DNA of 64,000 bases from Patiria miniata (taxonomy: Eukaryota > Echinodermata > Asteroidea > Valvatida > Asterinidae): positions 9,396,777-9,460,776 of the forward strand of contig NW_024037076.1 in the NCBI RefSeq assembly GCF_015706575.1. The letters are read 5' to 3'. The notes beneath the pieces were generated by a model. It ran no database searches. It had not been told where the DNA came from and worked only from the letters and a program-made list of their open reading frames with translations. The stretch's first letter is position 1, and the number at the start of each line of letters is the position of its first letter. Both the position numbers and the translations under genes were made by a program. Below, in pieces: positions 33,270 to 44,317 of the stretch.

Positions 33270-35050
33270 AGACGCCGTATTGCGTTCGGCCTATCACAAG
33301 AAGACCTAGCAAAGCCAGATAAACTGTGGGCACTTTTTAAAGACCAGGATAAAATATAAATGTTCGTATCAATAGGCTTCAACTTATGCGTTACTGACAA
33401 AAACAAAATGAAAACGCTTGACGATTTCGCCAATAGGTTTAGGGATATAAGGCCAATCATTGCTAGCAGAACTCAATGAACGAGTAGTTGAGCTAGTTAT
33501 TGCATCTACACCACTGGAGCCATTTCGACAGAACCTACTTGAAAAGGCCCATGGCTGTAATTATGAAGCAATGCCCGAGGAGGGGCGCCGCCATGAGGCC
33601 ATGGCTGCCAGTGATCAGTGCCTGCACACACTCTCAAGTGAATCCACTGTGCAAACATGTGTTGCTTCCTACTGTGACACGTGCAAAGCCTGTGGTAGCA
33701 AGGACACCGAAACCGAAACTCGGCGACGAGGCCACTTGTATAAAGCAAATCACATAGCAGGAGACGCCGACGGCCGCAGAGCGCATCCAGAAAACTAAAG
33801 GATAGTAATCGTAGCCTCTCCCATAGCGAAAGTTGTTCCAAGGACAGTACCTCACATGTGGCAAGTAAGAACGAGAGTACCTTGAGGATGACCAAGCTGT
33901 AGTTGATGTGCCGTCCGAAACATTCAGCTCCATTACCTTATCAGTATCAGACATGTGCACAACAAGCACCGACGAGGACCAGCCGAGGCCTTCACCAGAC
34001 TAGATGACATATTGTGATCCGTCCCGATCGTCTCCGGCAACACCACCATCACGTTCACGTTGACACGGGGGAGAGTGCTAATATACCTTACCATTTCGCA
34101 CGACGCGTCAAATATGAGACATGTGGAGAAACCAACTCTTCCCATCCAAACCAATCCTAAGGCATACAATGGCTCCAAAATTACCTGTTACAGCTACTTA
34201 CACGTTAAGTGTATATTAAAGCAGATTTACTGGAGCCGTGAGGAGTTATTTGTGGTAGACGAGCCAGACCCTGCTATTGCTGGGCTCCCTACAAGCCGCA
34301 CCCTAGACTTGGTGGTGACGATCCATACTGGCACACAGGTCCCACAGCCTCCCACAAGGGCCCCACAATCAAGAACCGAGGAATGAACCTATAAAAACAC
34401 TCCGGTGAAGACAAACAAGACCTGCGGGAACGGTACCCAACGCAGTTTGACACACCCTGCATGGGTAACTTTAAGGCGCGCATTCGCCTACACCTCAAGC
34501 TAGATGCTCAACCCTACATGGACCCGCCACGTATATGCAGCGTTCACATCAAAACCCAAATTTCAAGCCGAGCTGAGCAAGATGGAGAAAGACTTGGTAA
34601 TAGGAAGAATCTCCCGAAACTTGTACTGGTGCAGCTCGATTAACAACGGCTGTTTAAAACAGACGGCTCACTCAGGCTGTCTCTTGATCCCAAGCAACTT
34701 CTTAAAACGGTGTCCACACAAGATCCCCTATCGAAGAACTTTATCCAGAATTTCGATGGCTAAGTTCTTTTCCTAGACACAAAAACTAGACACAAAAGCA
34801 GGATATTTGACCGTCCACCTCGTAGAGGAATCAAGGAGCTGACTAATTTTAGAACACTATTGGGCCGCAATACTGCGCTCGTCGCCTACCTTTCGGCTTA
34901 TCAGTGATGCAGGATTATAATGAATGGACCGCATCATAAAAAGCCAGGTGCCTGAATGTGTTGGAATCGCCGATGACTGTCGGATGGAGCGGGAGCATGA
35001 CGGGCACCTCATTGCTCGGATGAAAAGCGTCACTAAGAGAGGTCATCAGT
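33270..35050 (+). mobile_element. Decayed Ty3/Gypsy LTR-retrotransposon internal fragment
   Basis: The plus-strand frames, broken by several stops and shifts, keep the gag-pol order. A gag segment has ERVVELVIASTP and EEGRRHEAMAA (33460-33600). A decayed CxxC zinc-knuckle trace TCKACGSKD lies near 33690. A protease-end-like ELFVVDEPDPAIAGLPTSR lies near 34240. Reverse-transcriptase pieces follow, with KMEKDLVIGRIS and LKRCPHKIP, and further downstream VGIADD (34500-35000). RNase H, integrase and LTRs were not found. The element is a truncated, inactive fossil. Confidence 0.7.
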
Positions 35051-35459
35051 TTCTAAATGGTTGGAATAATTAAACCTTAAAGATTCTGGTCTGATACGTC
35101 TTGTCGCTGGTAACTGAGTTTGATGAAATAGTTTAACTGGGTCATACGAAAATAATAAAATGTTCCGTTACGACAACGGGAAATCTGAATGTGTGCTTGA
35201 TGTAACTGTTGCCTAAATTGAAGTCACTTTAATTCATACGGTAACAATAAAGCCAATACGATGGTCTGCTGGGTGTAATAATTTACGAATCTGTATCCTT
35301 GAATCCTTTTAAAAATCGACATGTTAATCAAATACACATCATTACATTTAAGCAACATTATGTAAAAGCCTAGTTGGGCAATTGCTAAGTACTCTAGCGG
35401 CAATTTCTTTTTTATTTCGGATTTCATTTTATGCAAATAGAATTTGAAAGGTTATAAAG
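35051..35459. other. No gene recognised
   Basis: AT-rich sequence between the Gypsy remnant and the duplicated caspase intron segment; nothing codes convincingly. Confidence 0.4.
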
Positions 35460-38010
35460 CAAAACGATAACTACCCCCTGATCATGATGTAAACAAAAAT
35501 GAATGTCGACCACAGAAAAGCACTAAGTAGCTGTGATAAACGTTTCAATTTTTAATTCAATAACATTTATCAAAGCTGTGATAAACGTTTCAGTTTTTAA
35601 TTCAATAGCATTTATTAAAGCAAACTAACAAGTAGAATAAGTCATTCCATTAGATGCAACGATACATAGTCAGAGGTGCCGATGGTTAGGACAAAACGAT
35701 TTCCTAAAACCAAGTACAACTGCTTCAAAAATGTCAAACAAGAACTATTGTCAAACCACAGTCATGTACTGGATAGAGTAGTACAATGAAATAACGCGCA
35801 TACAAAATGTAATGCTGCTTCGCCTCAACATCACTTGTACTTGATACATCAGAATTCTAAAATCTGAAAAGGGTTCATGCATTTAAACTACTAGCACCGG
35901 GATATTCCTCATGGATCTTTTCTGGACCGGCAGGAGGGCAAACTGTGTCCCCATTTTTATTTCCATATTCGACAGCCTATTTTCATAAATTTTTGCAGGA
36001 ATGTTGGTTGGCATATTATTTATAAGGTGACCTTGTCTGGACGCGCCTCAGTGACCAAAAGATGGCGTTTTACTGTCTGTAGCCTATTAATTGGTCTAAA
36101 ACGGTACTTATATGGCATGATTTTAACATTCAAATGCTATCAAGGTTGTTAAAAAAAATCCTATCGGTCAATTTCCATCCAATTACACACTTTGACATAC
36201 AAATATACCCACTTTGTGGTCAACATCGTCATTTGTCGTAAATTTGGATATTTGTCTATCAAATTCGGCTCTATTGAAGTACTTTGGTATTGTCAGACAT
36301 GCTCAATATCTTTTTATGCAAGAACTACCAAAAGGTACCAAACCCAACCCCCCCCCCAACAAAAAAAAAGGTGGGTAGGAAAAAAACAAGAAGAAACCTT
36401 TGCAAAAAAAATGACAATTATACGCGGGTTTTCATGCGATATTGGATTCCCATCATGCATTGTATGTGGTCACGTGACTATGTTATTTAGTCTTAAGTGG
36501 AAAGTTGGTTGGTTTGTTCGGTCACAGAAAGGTTTTACTCACAAAAGTGTCTATTTCCATGTTTTTATACAAAACATTACCAAAAATGCTACAAAAAAAC
36601 ACTAGCGTTTTTGCAACGGTTACAAGACAACCATTGACATCCTACAGGCTTTGTTTTTGGCACCATATTCATCACCGATGAAGGTAAGTAAAAGTCAGTA
36701 AATTTCATGTGGATCAACATAATCGTTCTAGAGCTATTATAAAAAAGTTTCTTGAGGGGGACACATACAGTCCACCCCACTGGTCCGATGGGGCTAGGGT
36801 TAAACAAAGCAACCACGCATACAATTATACATGATGGATTAATATACAAACAAAAGCTAAAACAAAGGCTCTCCTAACTTTTAGGTAAAAAACTAAATCA
36901 AAAGATTGCGAAGTGAGTATTATCTATTATCATCTTGGGATGTGTTAATCACATTGTTAATTGCTACTATCTATCAAGCCAGGTCAGAAAGTACCCGTCT
37001 CTATCTTTCAATGGAATTTAATGCTACGTGCAGAGGCGTTTGGACAACAAGCAATTAAAAAAAATCTAGATATCTATCTCACTTCTTTTGATTTAATAAA
37101 ATAACTGAATACAAACTGTTGGTTTCAATCTGAAGTAAAAGGTATAGGAAAAATGACTATTTACATATCATAAAAACTGTAATATGGCACATGACGGTCT
37201 CTGGTATTATAAGGACATTCTTAACTGTGTTCTATACTGCCTGTTATGGAATTCTCCATTGCAATTCAAAATTTCTACTAAAGCCAGGTATAACATAACC
37301 ATCATACCAAGTAACGATCAGTATCTTTCATTCACGCAGGTAAAACAAAATACGTATAATAGTATTTCGAATTATCGCCAATGAGACTGAAGTAAACAAT
37401 TAACTGCCCCAACCTTGTTCAATGGAACTATTGTGAAGAAAAGTGACCACTTTTATTATTGAAATATTAGCCAGCCACTATAACTATTTGTGCATGCCAC
37501 AGCTTTGCAAGACAATTACGGGGTACTTTGGTAGTCACTTGAAAATACTTATACACAAAATGGAAAAAAAATAACACCTTCCCATACGATGGTAAATCTT
37601 CAGTCGCTATGCCACAACTTACTCCACCTGAAATGATTGCGCAAATTACGCGATAGTTTGTTGCGCAAGTCACAGACTTATGCTTCCTCATCCTCACCCA
37701 CCAACTGGATGTCAACAAAATTATTTGGTTTTTATCTAAACCTTGACGCAGTACCAGTACAATTGGCGAAAAACGGTAGACGCATTATGTACCGTAAGTA
37801 TAATAATTGAAAAATGACGATTGTAAAAAGGAGATCTCTTTCTAAAGAAGAATTATAAAGTGCAACCAACCATGGGTATTTATTTCATCATTCATGACAG
37901 TAATTTGTAAATTCTTAAAGAATACCTAAAATGGGATTTCCAGACTAAGGATTTTGTGGAGCTGGGGCGTTGTCCCCATGTCCATGAGCTCCTGCATCAG
38001 AAAGAAAGAA
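35460..38010. repeat. Diverged duplicate of caspase intron 3/exon 3 region (21010-23200)
   Basis: Collinear similarity to 21010-23200 includes CATGATGTAAACAAAAATGAATGTC, matching the sequence near 21040, blocks near 22360 and 37110, and the exon 3 relic at 37926-37991. Insertions interrupt it, and a 137-codon plus frame at 36192-36605 is not conserved. It belongs to the fourth, relic caspase-family locus. Confidence 0.65.
37926..37991 (-). pseudogene. Relic of caspase exon 3 with in-frame stop
   Basis: This 66-nt copy of exon 3 keeps the acceptor (TTTCTGATGCAG) and donor (GTATT). In the phase used by the intact gene it reads AHGHGDNAPAPQNP and then TAG, where the intact gene has CAG. The exon is longer than its 42-nt relative at the 5' side. 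With exon 2 at 43232-43357 it marks a disabled caspase-family copy. Confidence 0.65.
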
Positions 38011-38656
38011 CAATTTCAAAGATTGGCGTTTGAAGAATTACAAACGCTGGGTGATCAGGATTGCAACGTTTTCGTGGGACATTGCCCACTTAAGTTGTGA
38101 ATATGCTCATAGCAAAACATTTGCAAATTTCATCTTTCTCTAGTAAAACCATTAGTTTTAACTTGAACAAAAATGCACCCATCTGTATTTTTTGTTGTAT
38201 TTCAGTATACATTTTATTTACTGTTAAATGTTACTTCCGGTTTGATGACGTCATCAGTTTAAATGTTGACGTCATTAGATATATTGATTCAGTTCAGACA
38301 GAATAAAAATTCATTATGCAGTTAAAAACACTTTGAAAATATTGAAATGATAATGAATATGTATGTGTATGTATTTAACACTTAACTTTCGGTTTGATGT
38401 CGTCACAATATTTGAACGCCCAAGGTCAACATTGTACCGAATAGATTTATGCTATGAGGTACGAACATAGTCGTTAGAAACGGATCAAATACCGAATTTG
38501 AATTTAAAGGAAACAAACTTATCATTTGTTCATTCTCCCCACAATAACTTCCAGTCTGATGACGTCACGACGTCACGACTAATTACAAGTTCTGTCTGTC
38601 AATTTTTTTTACACATCCTCTTTTTTTCACAATCTGATTTCTGTTTAAAATTCAAC
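38011..38656. other. GPKOW 3' flank
   Basis: Region past the GPKOW stop. It holds several GACGTCA motifs (38226-38275 and 38562-38579). A minus-strand AATAAA at 38214-38219 is a candidate polyadenylation signal about 440 bases past the stop. No other coding signal was seen. Confidence 0.45.
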
Positions 38657-38797
38657 CTAGTAATCTTCCTTATCATTTATATTGCCAGCATATTCACATA
38701 TGTTATCATAGTCCAGTGTTTTAATCTGGTCGCGGTCTCTAAGAAGTTGGACATCAGCGTTGGCCTTGGATTTGTCTCTCTTCACCACAGACCCCAA
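38657..38797 (-). CDS. GPKOW: GPKOW last exon
   Basis: 141 nt, acceptor TTTCCTCCAG, stop TAG. It encodes LGSVVKRDKSKANADVQLLR, then DRDQIKTLDYDNICEYAG and an acidic tail. The KOW-like strand followed by LxYDxICxY is the family's C-terminal signature. Confidence 0.85.
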   Translation of the reverse strand: MGSVVKRDKSKANADVQLLRDRDQIKTLDYDNICEYAGNINDKEDY

Positions 38798-41700
38798 CTG
38801 GAGGAAAAAAGAAATAGTCAGTGGGCTTGTGGGGCCCATGATGCATTTTCAGATGTAATCTTTGAATCTCTTTCCCAAGCTAGTTCAACACACTGATCTC
38901 TATATGGATAGCAAATGCTCATACACCAGTCACACAGTTGAATTTGCCCCCAATCTTCCAAAAATGGCCACCGATATTTTCGAATGTTCTACGCCTACAT
39001 ACAGCATGCGCTGTATCAAGATTTGATGCGGATTTGGGTCACATACATGTTCACATTTTATGATGTTCTAAAAAGGACACACTCTGTTGTGATTATATTT
39101 CCAAATGTCACAAACAGTGAACTGCAGCATTCAAAAGGTAAACCCAGACATTTGAAAATTGTGAACGCCAACTTGTCCTTTATAGATCACTAGCACTAGC
39201 TGGTCTCTCCGATGTAGCTTCAAATAACTTTCTTCTGCTGCTTTCCGTACACTAATCCAGTCTTTATATAGAGATCAATGGTTCAACACCACTTAATGCC
39301 ATTTGCCCAAATCTTTTTTGGGTGGTGGAGTAAACCAGAAATCTAGCTTAACATGCAATCTGGGTGCGATTTTTTTTCAGCCAATAATATGGGAGTTGGC
39401 AGAATGGTTTCATTTCAAACCAAAACGTATTTACCCTTTGGGGGCATTTCACAAGCTTAAATGGGCACATCTGGCATATGAACCAAAGCCTACATAATGA
39501 CTAAAATCTTGGTTTGTCAAGCAATTTAATTAACTTGGTATTTTTTTTTAACGTAAAACTATGTTTTCTTAAAGTGGCCATGGTAGGAGGAAAATAATGA
39601 TTTTTAAATAAAAGGCCATACGTATGTCGTTTTTGGTCTGAAATCAGAAAAAAAAGTGTAATCTAATATACATATGGGCAATTCCATGAGAATGTGGACA
39701 TGGCTAAAAAATGGATAAAAATTATGAAATCTTCAAACTGCAAGCATCAATATCTCAAATGTGGTATCCAATTAAAGGGCACAAAATGTTTCATTTGAGT
39801 GATGTGGCAGTGAGATGGAATATGGTTAAACATTTTTTTTCTTGGATAACCCCAACCACCCCAAACCTTTGAAATGCAACTGCATGTTTTGTTTGACTCT
39901 GTTAGAGTGAGGACTGCACTAGTAAACTGATTATGCTTTACATGGGGTCAAGCATACAACCATTAATCAGAGTCCAACTGTTTTGGTCTTGAGTTGCCAT
40001 ATGTGACCCACTCCAGGAAAAGGTGATATAAGTCGTAAAAAATTCAATTCAAGTTATATACACTATTGATTCTACTATTGATTCTACAAATGATTATTTT
40101 CAATGATTTCTGGAAAAGAGATACTTTTTGAAACCAGATTACTATCTTTTGGCTAATTTACATATTGATTACAATTATAGTTTTTGGATGTAAAATAAAG
40201 ATAACAATGCACACAAAAGTGAAACATTAAAAAAAAAAAAAAAGTGACATATAATTTGTAATTTTGCTTTTAAATGAATTACTTAGACTTCTTAGGGCAA
40301 CTAAGCTAAATTCAGAAAATTGCAAACACCCCAAACTGACAAACGCAAAACCGAAACCGACCTGACTCCACTGAAATGGTTGGAAAAACCGACCCGAAGT
40401 CAGTTTCGGGTCGGGCCGGGTCGGTTTTGGTTCGGGTTTGCACAAAATTAATCAGGAGTGTACCTGTCCACGTAGTTCCCCAGCAACGATCATGACACAT
40501 GCCATGTCTCCTTTTGGGATTAATGTCTCTAGCATGCTTTGGTCAATATCTGTCAAAAGAACACAAAACACACACAAACAATTGTGAACTGTGAAATAAA
40601 CAAAATGCAACTTGTTCATTCACCTGATGCAGATGAAATGCATTGATGGGTACTGAGTAAAAGGGAACTTATTACATGTTCAAGTGCAGACAACAAAAGT
40701 AATCCAGTTCCTATATTTTACAAGAACATGGGGTTTGAACAACTTAGTACATTATCAAGCCTGTGTTTGACCTGTGACCATGTTTGAGGTGAGCCAAGTG
40801 AAGGTTAAAATCAAAAGTTTGAAAGCATGTTGAGATATTTCTAAAAACAACTTCCCACAGGTGGCACTTTCCACTAGCCGAAATGAAATACATTTAAGGC
40901 CAATTTACGCATACGTGACATTGTCGCATGACAATGTTGCGCATTATTATAAACAAGCACAAATAAATGATTGATAACATGCAAGATTTTGTGGCTAGAT
41001 GTAAAAATGCACATTGATATGTCTATAAATTTACTTGTAAAATATGGGCCATAATGTCGCGTATGTGTAAATTGGCCTTTACACATGATGAAATGACATG
41101 GTAGGCCTACATTTTTACAAACTTCAAAAGGAGAAATTATCATGAGTTCGGGAACATAAGGGTCATAACGGAACTTTTTTGAACATGTTCCCCTCTGCCC
41201 TTGACTAGGGCAGTTAAAGGGGTGAATATCAACAATTATTATATTATAAACTGCAATATTTAAAGTAAGGATGTTGAGCAAACACATATCAATCAAACAA
41301 ACCAAGAGTTTTTATAATTGGATTTTTCCCTTCGCCGATGTATTTATATAAACACTGTAACATACTAAGTCATTTTCACGGGCTTGCAAGAAAAAAAATC
41401 ACAAACTTACTCATGTGGGACTTGAACCCACAACATCCTGTTACTAGTGCAGAAAACAACAAATGTTTGGGTGCGGTACCCGCTGCTACATCGCCTCGAA
41501 CCAGCCAGCCAACACCAGAAAGCTCAGTGGTCTAGTGGTAGGACATCTGCACTAGTAAGCAGGAGGCCATGGGTTCGAGTCCCACCTGAATAAGCTTGTG
41601 AATTTTTCTAGCAAGCCCTCGGACAACATTGAGTATACAGTGTTTATAAATATACATGTGAAGGGCAAAACCCAATGTAACATTTACATCTCCCTATGCA

Positions 41701-42610
41701 AATTTCATCTTATTAAAAAAAACATCAAGGGTATCTTGCCTTCCAAAATTCTGCCATCTTCAGTCCGGCAAGTACAGATTCCCTGTGCTTTAACATCCAC
41801 AATAAAGACTTTGCTATTGTAGTACCTGCCCTTCTTATACTGTTTGTCAATAAAACGTACCCTCAGATCAGGTCTCAGCCAATAGGATTGCTCCCTGGAC
41901 TGTGCATTGGCACTAGGCGTATTATAACTGCCACTGTCGCTGCAGGAAAAGACAGATCTGTATTAGTTTATTAGTATCTATTCTAATAAACTAATTACTG
42001 AGATTAAAAGTTACTCCAAGTCAAAAGACAATTGCTACTACCTTTGCTAAAAACTCAAAGACATCTCAATTGAAAACTGAAGCTGAAATTGAAACTGCTG
42101 GCAAAGCATAGCAATACACATGAGCGCCAATAAGCTCTCTGTCAACCACAGAATTATGCACAAAATGATCATTCTCTATTTCTGTACTAAGCCTGTGAGC
42201 ACATTATCCATGGTTACAGTATGTACACAAACATATTGACAAAGAGCATTGCAAACATCAATATTTTTTTTTAAAATACTTACCAATAAATTCAGGTTAA
42301 ATTCTACTTACTAACCAGTCTAAATCTACAAGTACACGAATATAAATGGTTTGTTCAGGAATATGTGAATTTGTTTTTACATACCGGTATAAATGAAAAA
42401 GGTTCCACAAACATATCCGAGTTGTGTCAACACACACAAACATAGATGCAGTTTTTACATGTCTGGTTACCAAGGCAATGCTCAAGTCAGTACTCAAAAC
42501 ATATTGAACTCACCTGTCATACTTATCTTGTATTTTCCTTCTTTTTTTATCACTGTCCATCTGCCTCTCCTCCCTGTCACTACAATGTTGACCTTGGGTT
42601 TCCTCATTTG
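38657..42610 (-). CDS. GPKOW: GPKOW (G-patch and KOW domain protein), 3' part of gene
   Basis: Four exons join in frame: 42610-42514, 41939-41740, 40549-40464 and 38797-38657. Together they encode about 175 C-terminal residues. In the family this nuclear protein binds RNA and joins the spliceosome with the DHX16 helicase. The visible sequence is a charged linker (DKKRRKIQDKYD), then WLRPDLRVRFIDKQYKKGRY, the second KOW module, then CTCRTEDGRILE, MLETLIPKGD, GELRGQLGSVVKRDK and the end LDYDNICEY. These match the family C-terminus. The G-patch and first KOW were not found between 42611 and the right edge. The upstream neighbour at 43232 is a caspase-family relic exon. The gene may be split by a huge intron, or this may be a 5'-truncated copy. 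All four exons are open. Confidence 0.82.
40464..40549 (-). CDS. GPKOW: GPKOW penultimate exon
   Basis: 86 nt, acceptor TCTTTTGACAG, donor GTACAC. It encodes IDQSMLETLIPKGDMACVMI, then VAGELRGQ. The MLETLxPK and G-x-RG blocks match the family. It enters with two bases that complete the codon left by the exon at 41740. Confidence 0.85.
40897..41077. mobile_element. Short MITE in a GPKOW intron
   Basis: The ends AGGCCAATTTACGCATACG and, inverted, AGGCCAATTTACACATACG are flanked by TTA on both sides. It is about 180 bp. A 143-codon minus frame running across it (40874-41305) is not considered a gene. Confidence 0.7.
41319..41676. mobile_element. Palindromic tRNA-derived SINE-like element
   Basis: A roughly 357-bp inverted repeat in which both halves carry tRNA-like ends. 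In the right half (plus strand) the A box TGGTCTAGTGG is at 41528-41538 and the B box GGTTCGAGTCC at 41572-41582. The left half has GGTTCAAGTCC on the minus strand (41418-41428). The arms go on to share AAGCTTGTGA/AAGTTTGTGA, GCAAGCCC and TATAAACACTGTA. The anticodon loop has eight bases, so a working tRNA is unlikely. It lies in a GPKOW intron. Confidence 0.7.
41515..41592 (+). ncRNA. tRNA-like sequence with polymerase III A and B boxes
   Basis: Both internal promoter boxes fit the consensus. The D-arm, T-arm (TGGGTTCGAGTCCCA) and a CTGC/GCAG anticodon stem are visible, but the loop ACTAGTAA is one base too long and no clean acceptor stem forms. It is best read as a SINE head or tRNA pseudogene. 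Confidence 0.55.
41740..41939 (-). CDS. GPKOW: GPKOW second-KOW exon, with a GC splice donor
   Basis: 200 nt, acceptor TTTTCCTGCAG. It encodes a Ser/Asn linker, then WLRPDLRVRFIDKQYKKGRY and a strand ending CTCRTEDGRILE. The exon leaves at GAAG/GCAAGA, a GC-AG intron. This is the only border that keeps frame with the next exon, and reading through meets a stop 12 codons later. Confidence 0.87.
42514..42610 (-). CDS. GPKOW: GPKOW linker exon
   Basis: 97 nt, acceptor AATGTGGCAG, donor GTGAGTTC. It encodes an acidic then basic linker containing DREERQMDSDKKRRKIQDKY. The phase fits the following exon. The linker is poorly conserved in the family, so this exon rests on splice sites and frame. Confidence 0.65.
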
Positions 42611-43231
42611 CTGCCACATTATCGAACAGGAAATTAGGTGTTATCGACAAATACATTCGTTGTACTCCTTATTATTTTCTGAAGTTTTTTTTCACCTTAT
42701 GATGAATATGTATGCTTTCTGAACTAAATCAATATGTTTACACAGTTTTAACTGATGACGTAATCAAAACGTACGTAAAATAAAATGTATAGTGATATTA
42801 ATCAGACCCAAAGGAAGCATTGTTTCTATATTGAGAAAAATGGTTCCAGTCTGAGTGTCCTTATTCTTTTGTTTTGTTCAGGCATATTAATATTCAAAAC
42901 CTCATGTCCATTGAACTAGTTGTTTGCCTGCCCGAGCACCCTGCGTTTTTAACGCAATAAACGCAAATGTCTAGTTATAAATTAGAATTGGAATTGCCCT
43001 GTGGCAATTTCATCGTTAAGAAAGGAAATGTTATGTCCGAGACAGAGCCAAGTAACCATGATTGCTCCTTAACTCTGTAGTGTGCGACAGTGATGACATT
43101 GTGACAAATGCAATAAAGCTCTGTCACAGAAATTACATTACGCTAAAATTGCCCCCTATCACTCAGTGGTAGTATTTAAAAAATAAAACAAAACAGGGCC
43201 CATAAGTAACGCAGTGAAAATTCGTATTTAC
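42611..43231. other. Junction region between GPKOW and the caspase-family relic
   Basis: From about 42960 the sequence resembles caspase intron 2 next to exon 2 (24700-24960), including GGAATTGCCCTGTGG and AAAGCTCTGTCACAGA. No GPKOW exon was found here. Confidence 0.5.
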
Positions 43232-43357
43232 CTGCCCTCTCTGGCGGCGCACCGAAATTGAGGTTAATTGGACCTGATGTACCAGTAATGACAGGGTTGT
43301 TAGCGCCGGTAATATTTCCGGTGTTTCCCGTGATGTTTCCACGTGGTTGTTGAGCAC
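43232..43357 (-). pseudogene. Caspase-family exon 2, relic locus
   Basis: This is a 126-nt phase 1-1 exon with intact acceptor (TTTTATTTTAG) and donor (GTAAATAC). It encodes AQQPRGNITGNTGNITGANN, then PVITGTSGPINLNFGAPPER. The frame is open, but its exon 3 partner (37926-37991) has a stop, no exon 1 was found upstream and GPKOW exons intervene. Its core reads VITG and it carries doubled GNxTG units, making it the most divergent copy. Confidence 0.6.
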
Positions 43358-43570
43358 CTAAAATAAAATTAATCAAATGATCAGCACGGTATAATAATAT
43401 CGCCTCAAATAAAAAGCACTTATCATCAGTAGCGTAAACAGAATCAGTATCGTAAAAAGACGGGGGTGCAGAGTGACAGATTGTAACGGGATGGAGATTT
43501 TAAAAGCAAAAATCGGGACGCTGAGAGAAACAAAATTGGGAAGGTGAAAATGAGTAACGGGACGACAATT

Positions 43571-43780
43571 CTATTTTGCAACGGAATATTTTCTCAAATG
43601 TACCCATTTGTTAAGACCGCCATTTTGCACGAGGACCCTTAAATCACGAGTGCCTTTGTTTAGGATTGTGCCACCTTGAAGAGCGCCACCTATTGTCCAA
43701 AGGTTTCCGGTTTGAACAACGCCTCCACCTCTACCATGCACTGCCATCATCATCACCACCACCACCACCACCACTACCAC
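43571..43780 (-). other. Unassigned Gly-rich reading frame
   Basis: After a CCACCATCATC microsatellite and a possible acceptor (GATGATGGCAG), the minus strand stays open with GGVVQTGNLWTIGGALQGG, then TILNKG and VLVQNGG. The Gly/Asn/Val periodicity recalls the nearby prodomain exons. No second copy was found, and no donor is compelling. Confidence 0.25.
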
Positions 43781-44317
43781 GTTTTGATTTTACTGGGTGT
43801 ACGGTCCAAATGACCTTTGCATACGCCACACTGCAACGGGCACACAAAACCCTGATTACGCGACATAATTATGCTCAAGGAAATCTGTAAAGACATCTCC
43901 GACCTGAAAAACGGCTGAGTGTTCGCCGTTAAATAAAGTACATCGCAAAATATTTACTTTTTGGCTTGGAAACACACTTGCCTCCAGACAGCATGTCGTC
44001 ACTATCACAAAAAGCGGATCTAGTTGTGTTAATTATTTTCTTTCCTCTACATTTTAGCTATGTTTTCAGCAAATTTACTTAGCAGATAATTTTGTACGTA
44101 TCGTGCAATTTTTGATATTTATTTGTTACGTGTGCTCATTGGTATTTCTAAAACAATTCTCTGTTTTAATTTGCTCAAAATCATGTTAGTGGAAGTTAAT
44201 TTGCGAATGATCTAATATCAAGATGAGAGGGCAAATACCTTTACTTGTAATGACTGTAGCGGCCAAACTCAGATAGATTTTTTATTTTTTTGCCAAGTGA
44301 GGGCGTTGTACCGGGAA

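Noticed and set aside
36192..36605. 137-codon plus-strand frame
   Set aside because: It lies in a duplicated caspase intron segment, is interrupted in the related copy and includes poly-C and poly-A tracts.
40874..41305. 143-codon minus-strand reading frame
   Set aside because: It runs through a MITE and lies in a GPKOW intron on the same strand; no family motif.
41515..41592. Functional tRNA gene
   Set aside because: Eight-base anticodon loop, no clean acceptor stem and location inside a palindromic element point to a SINE or pseudogene.
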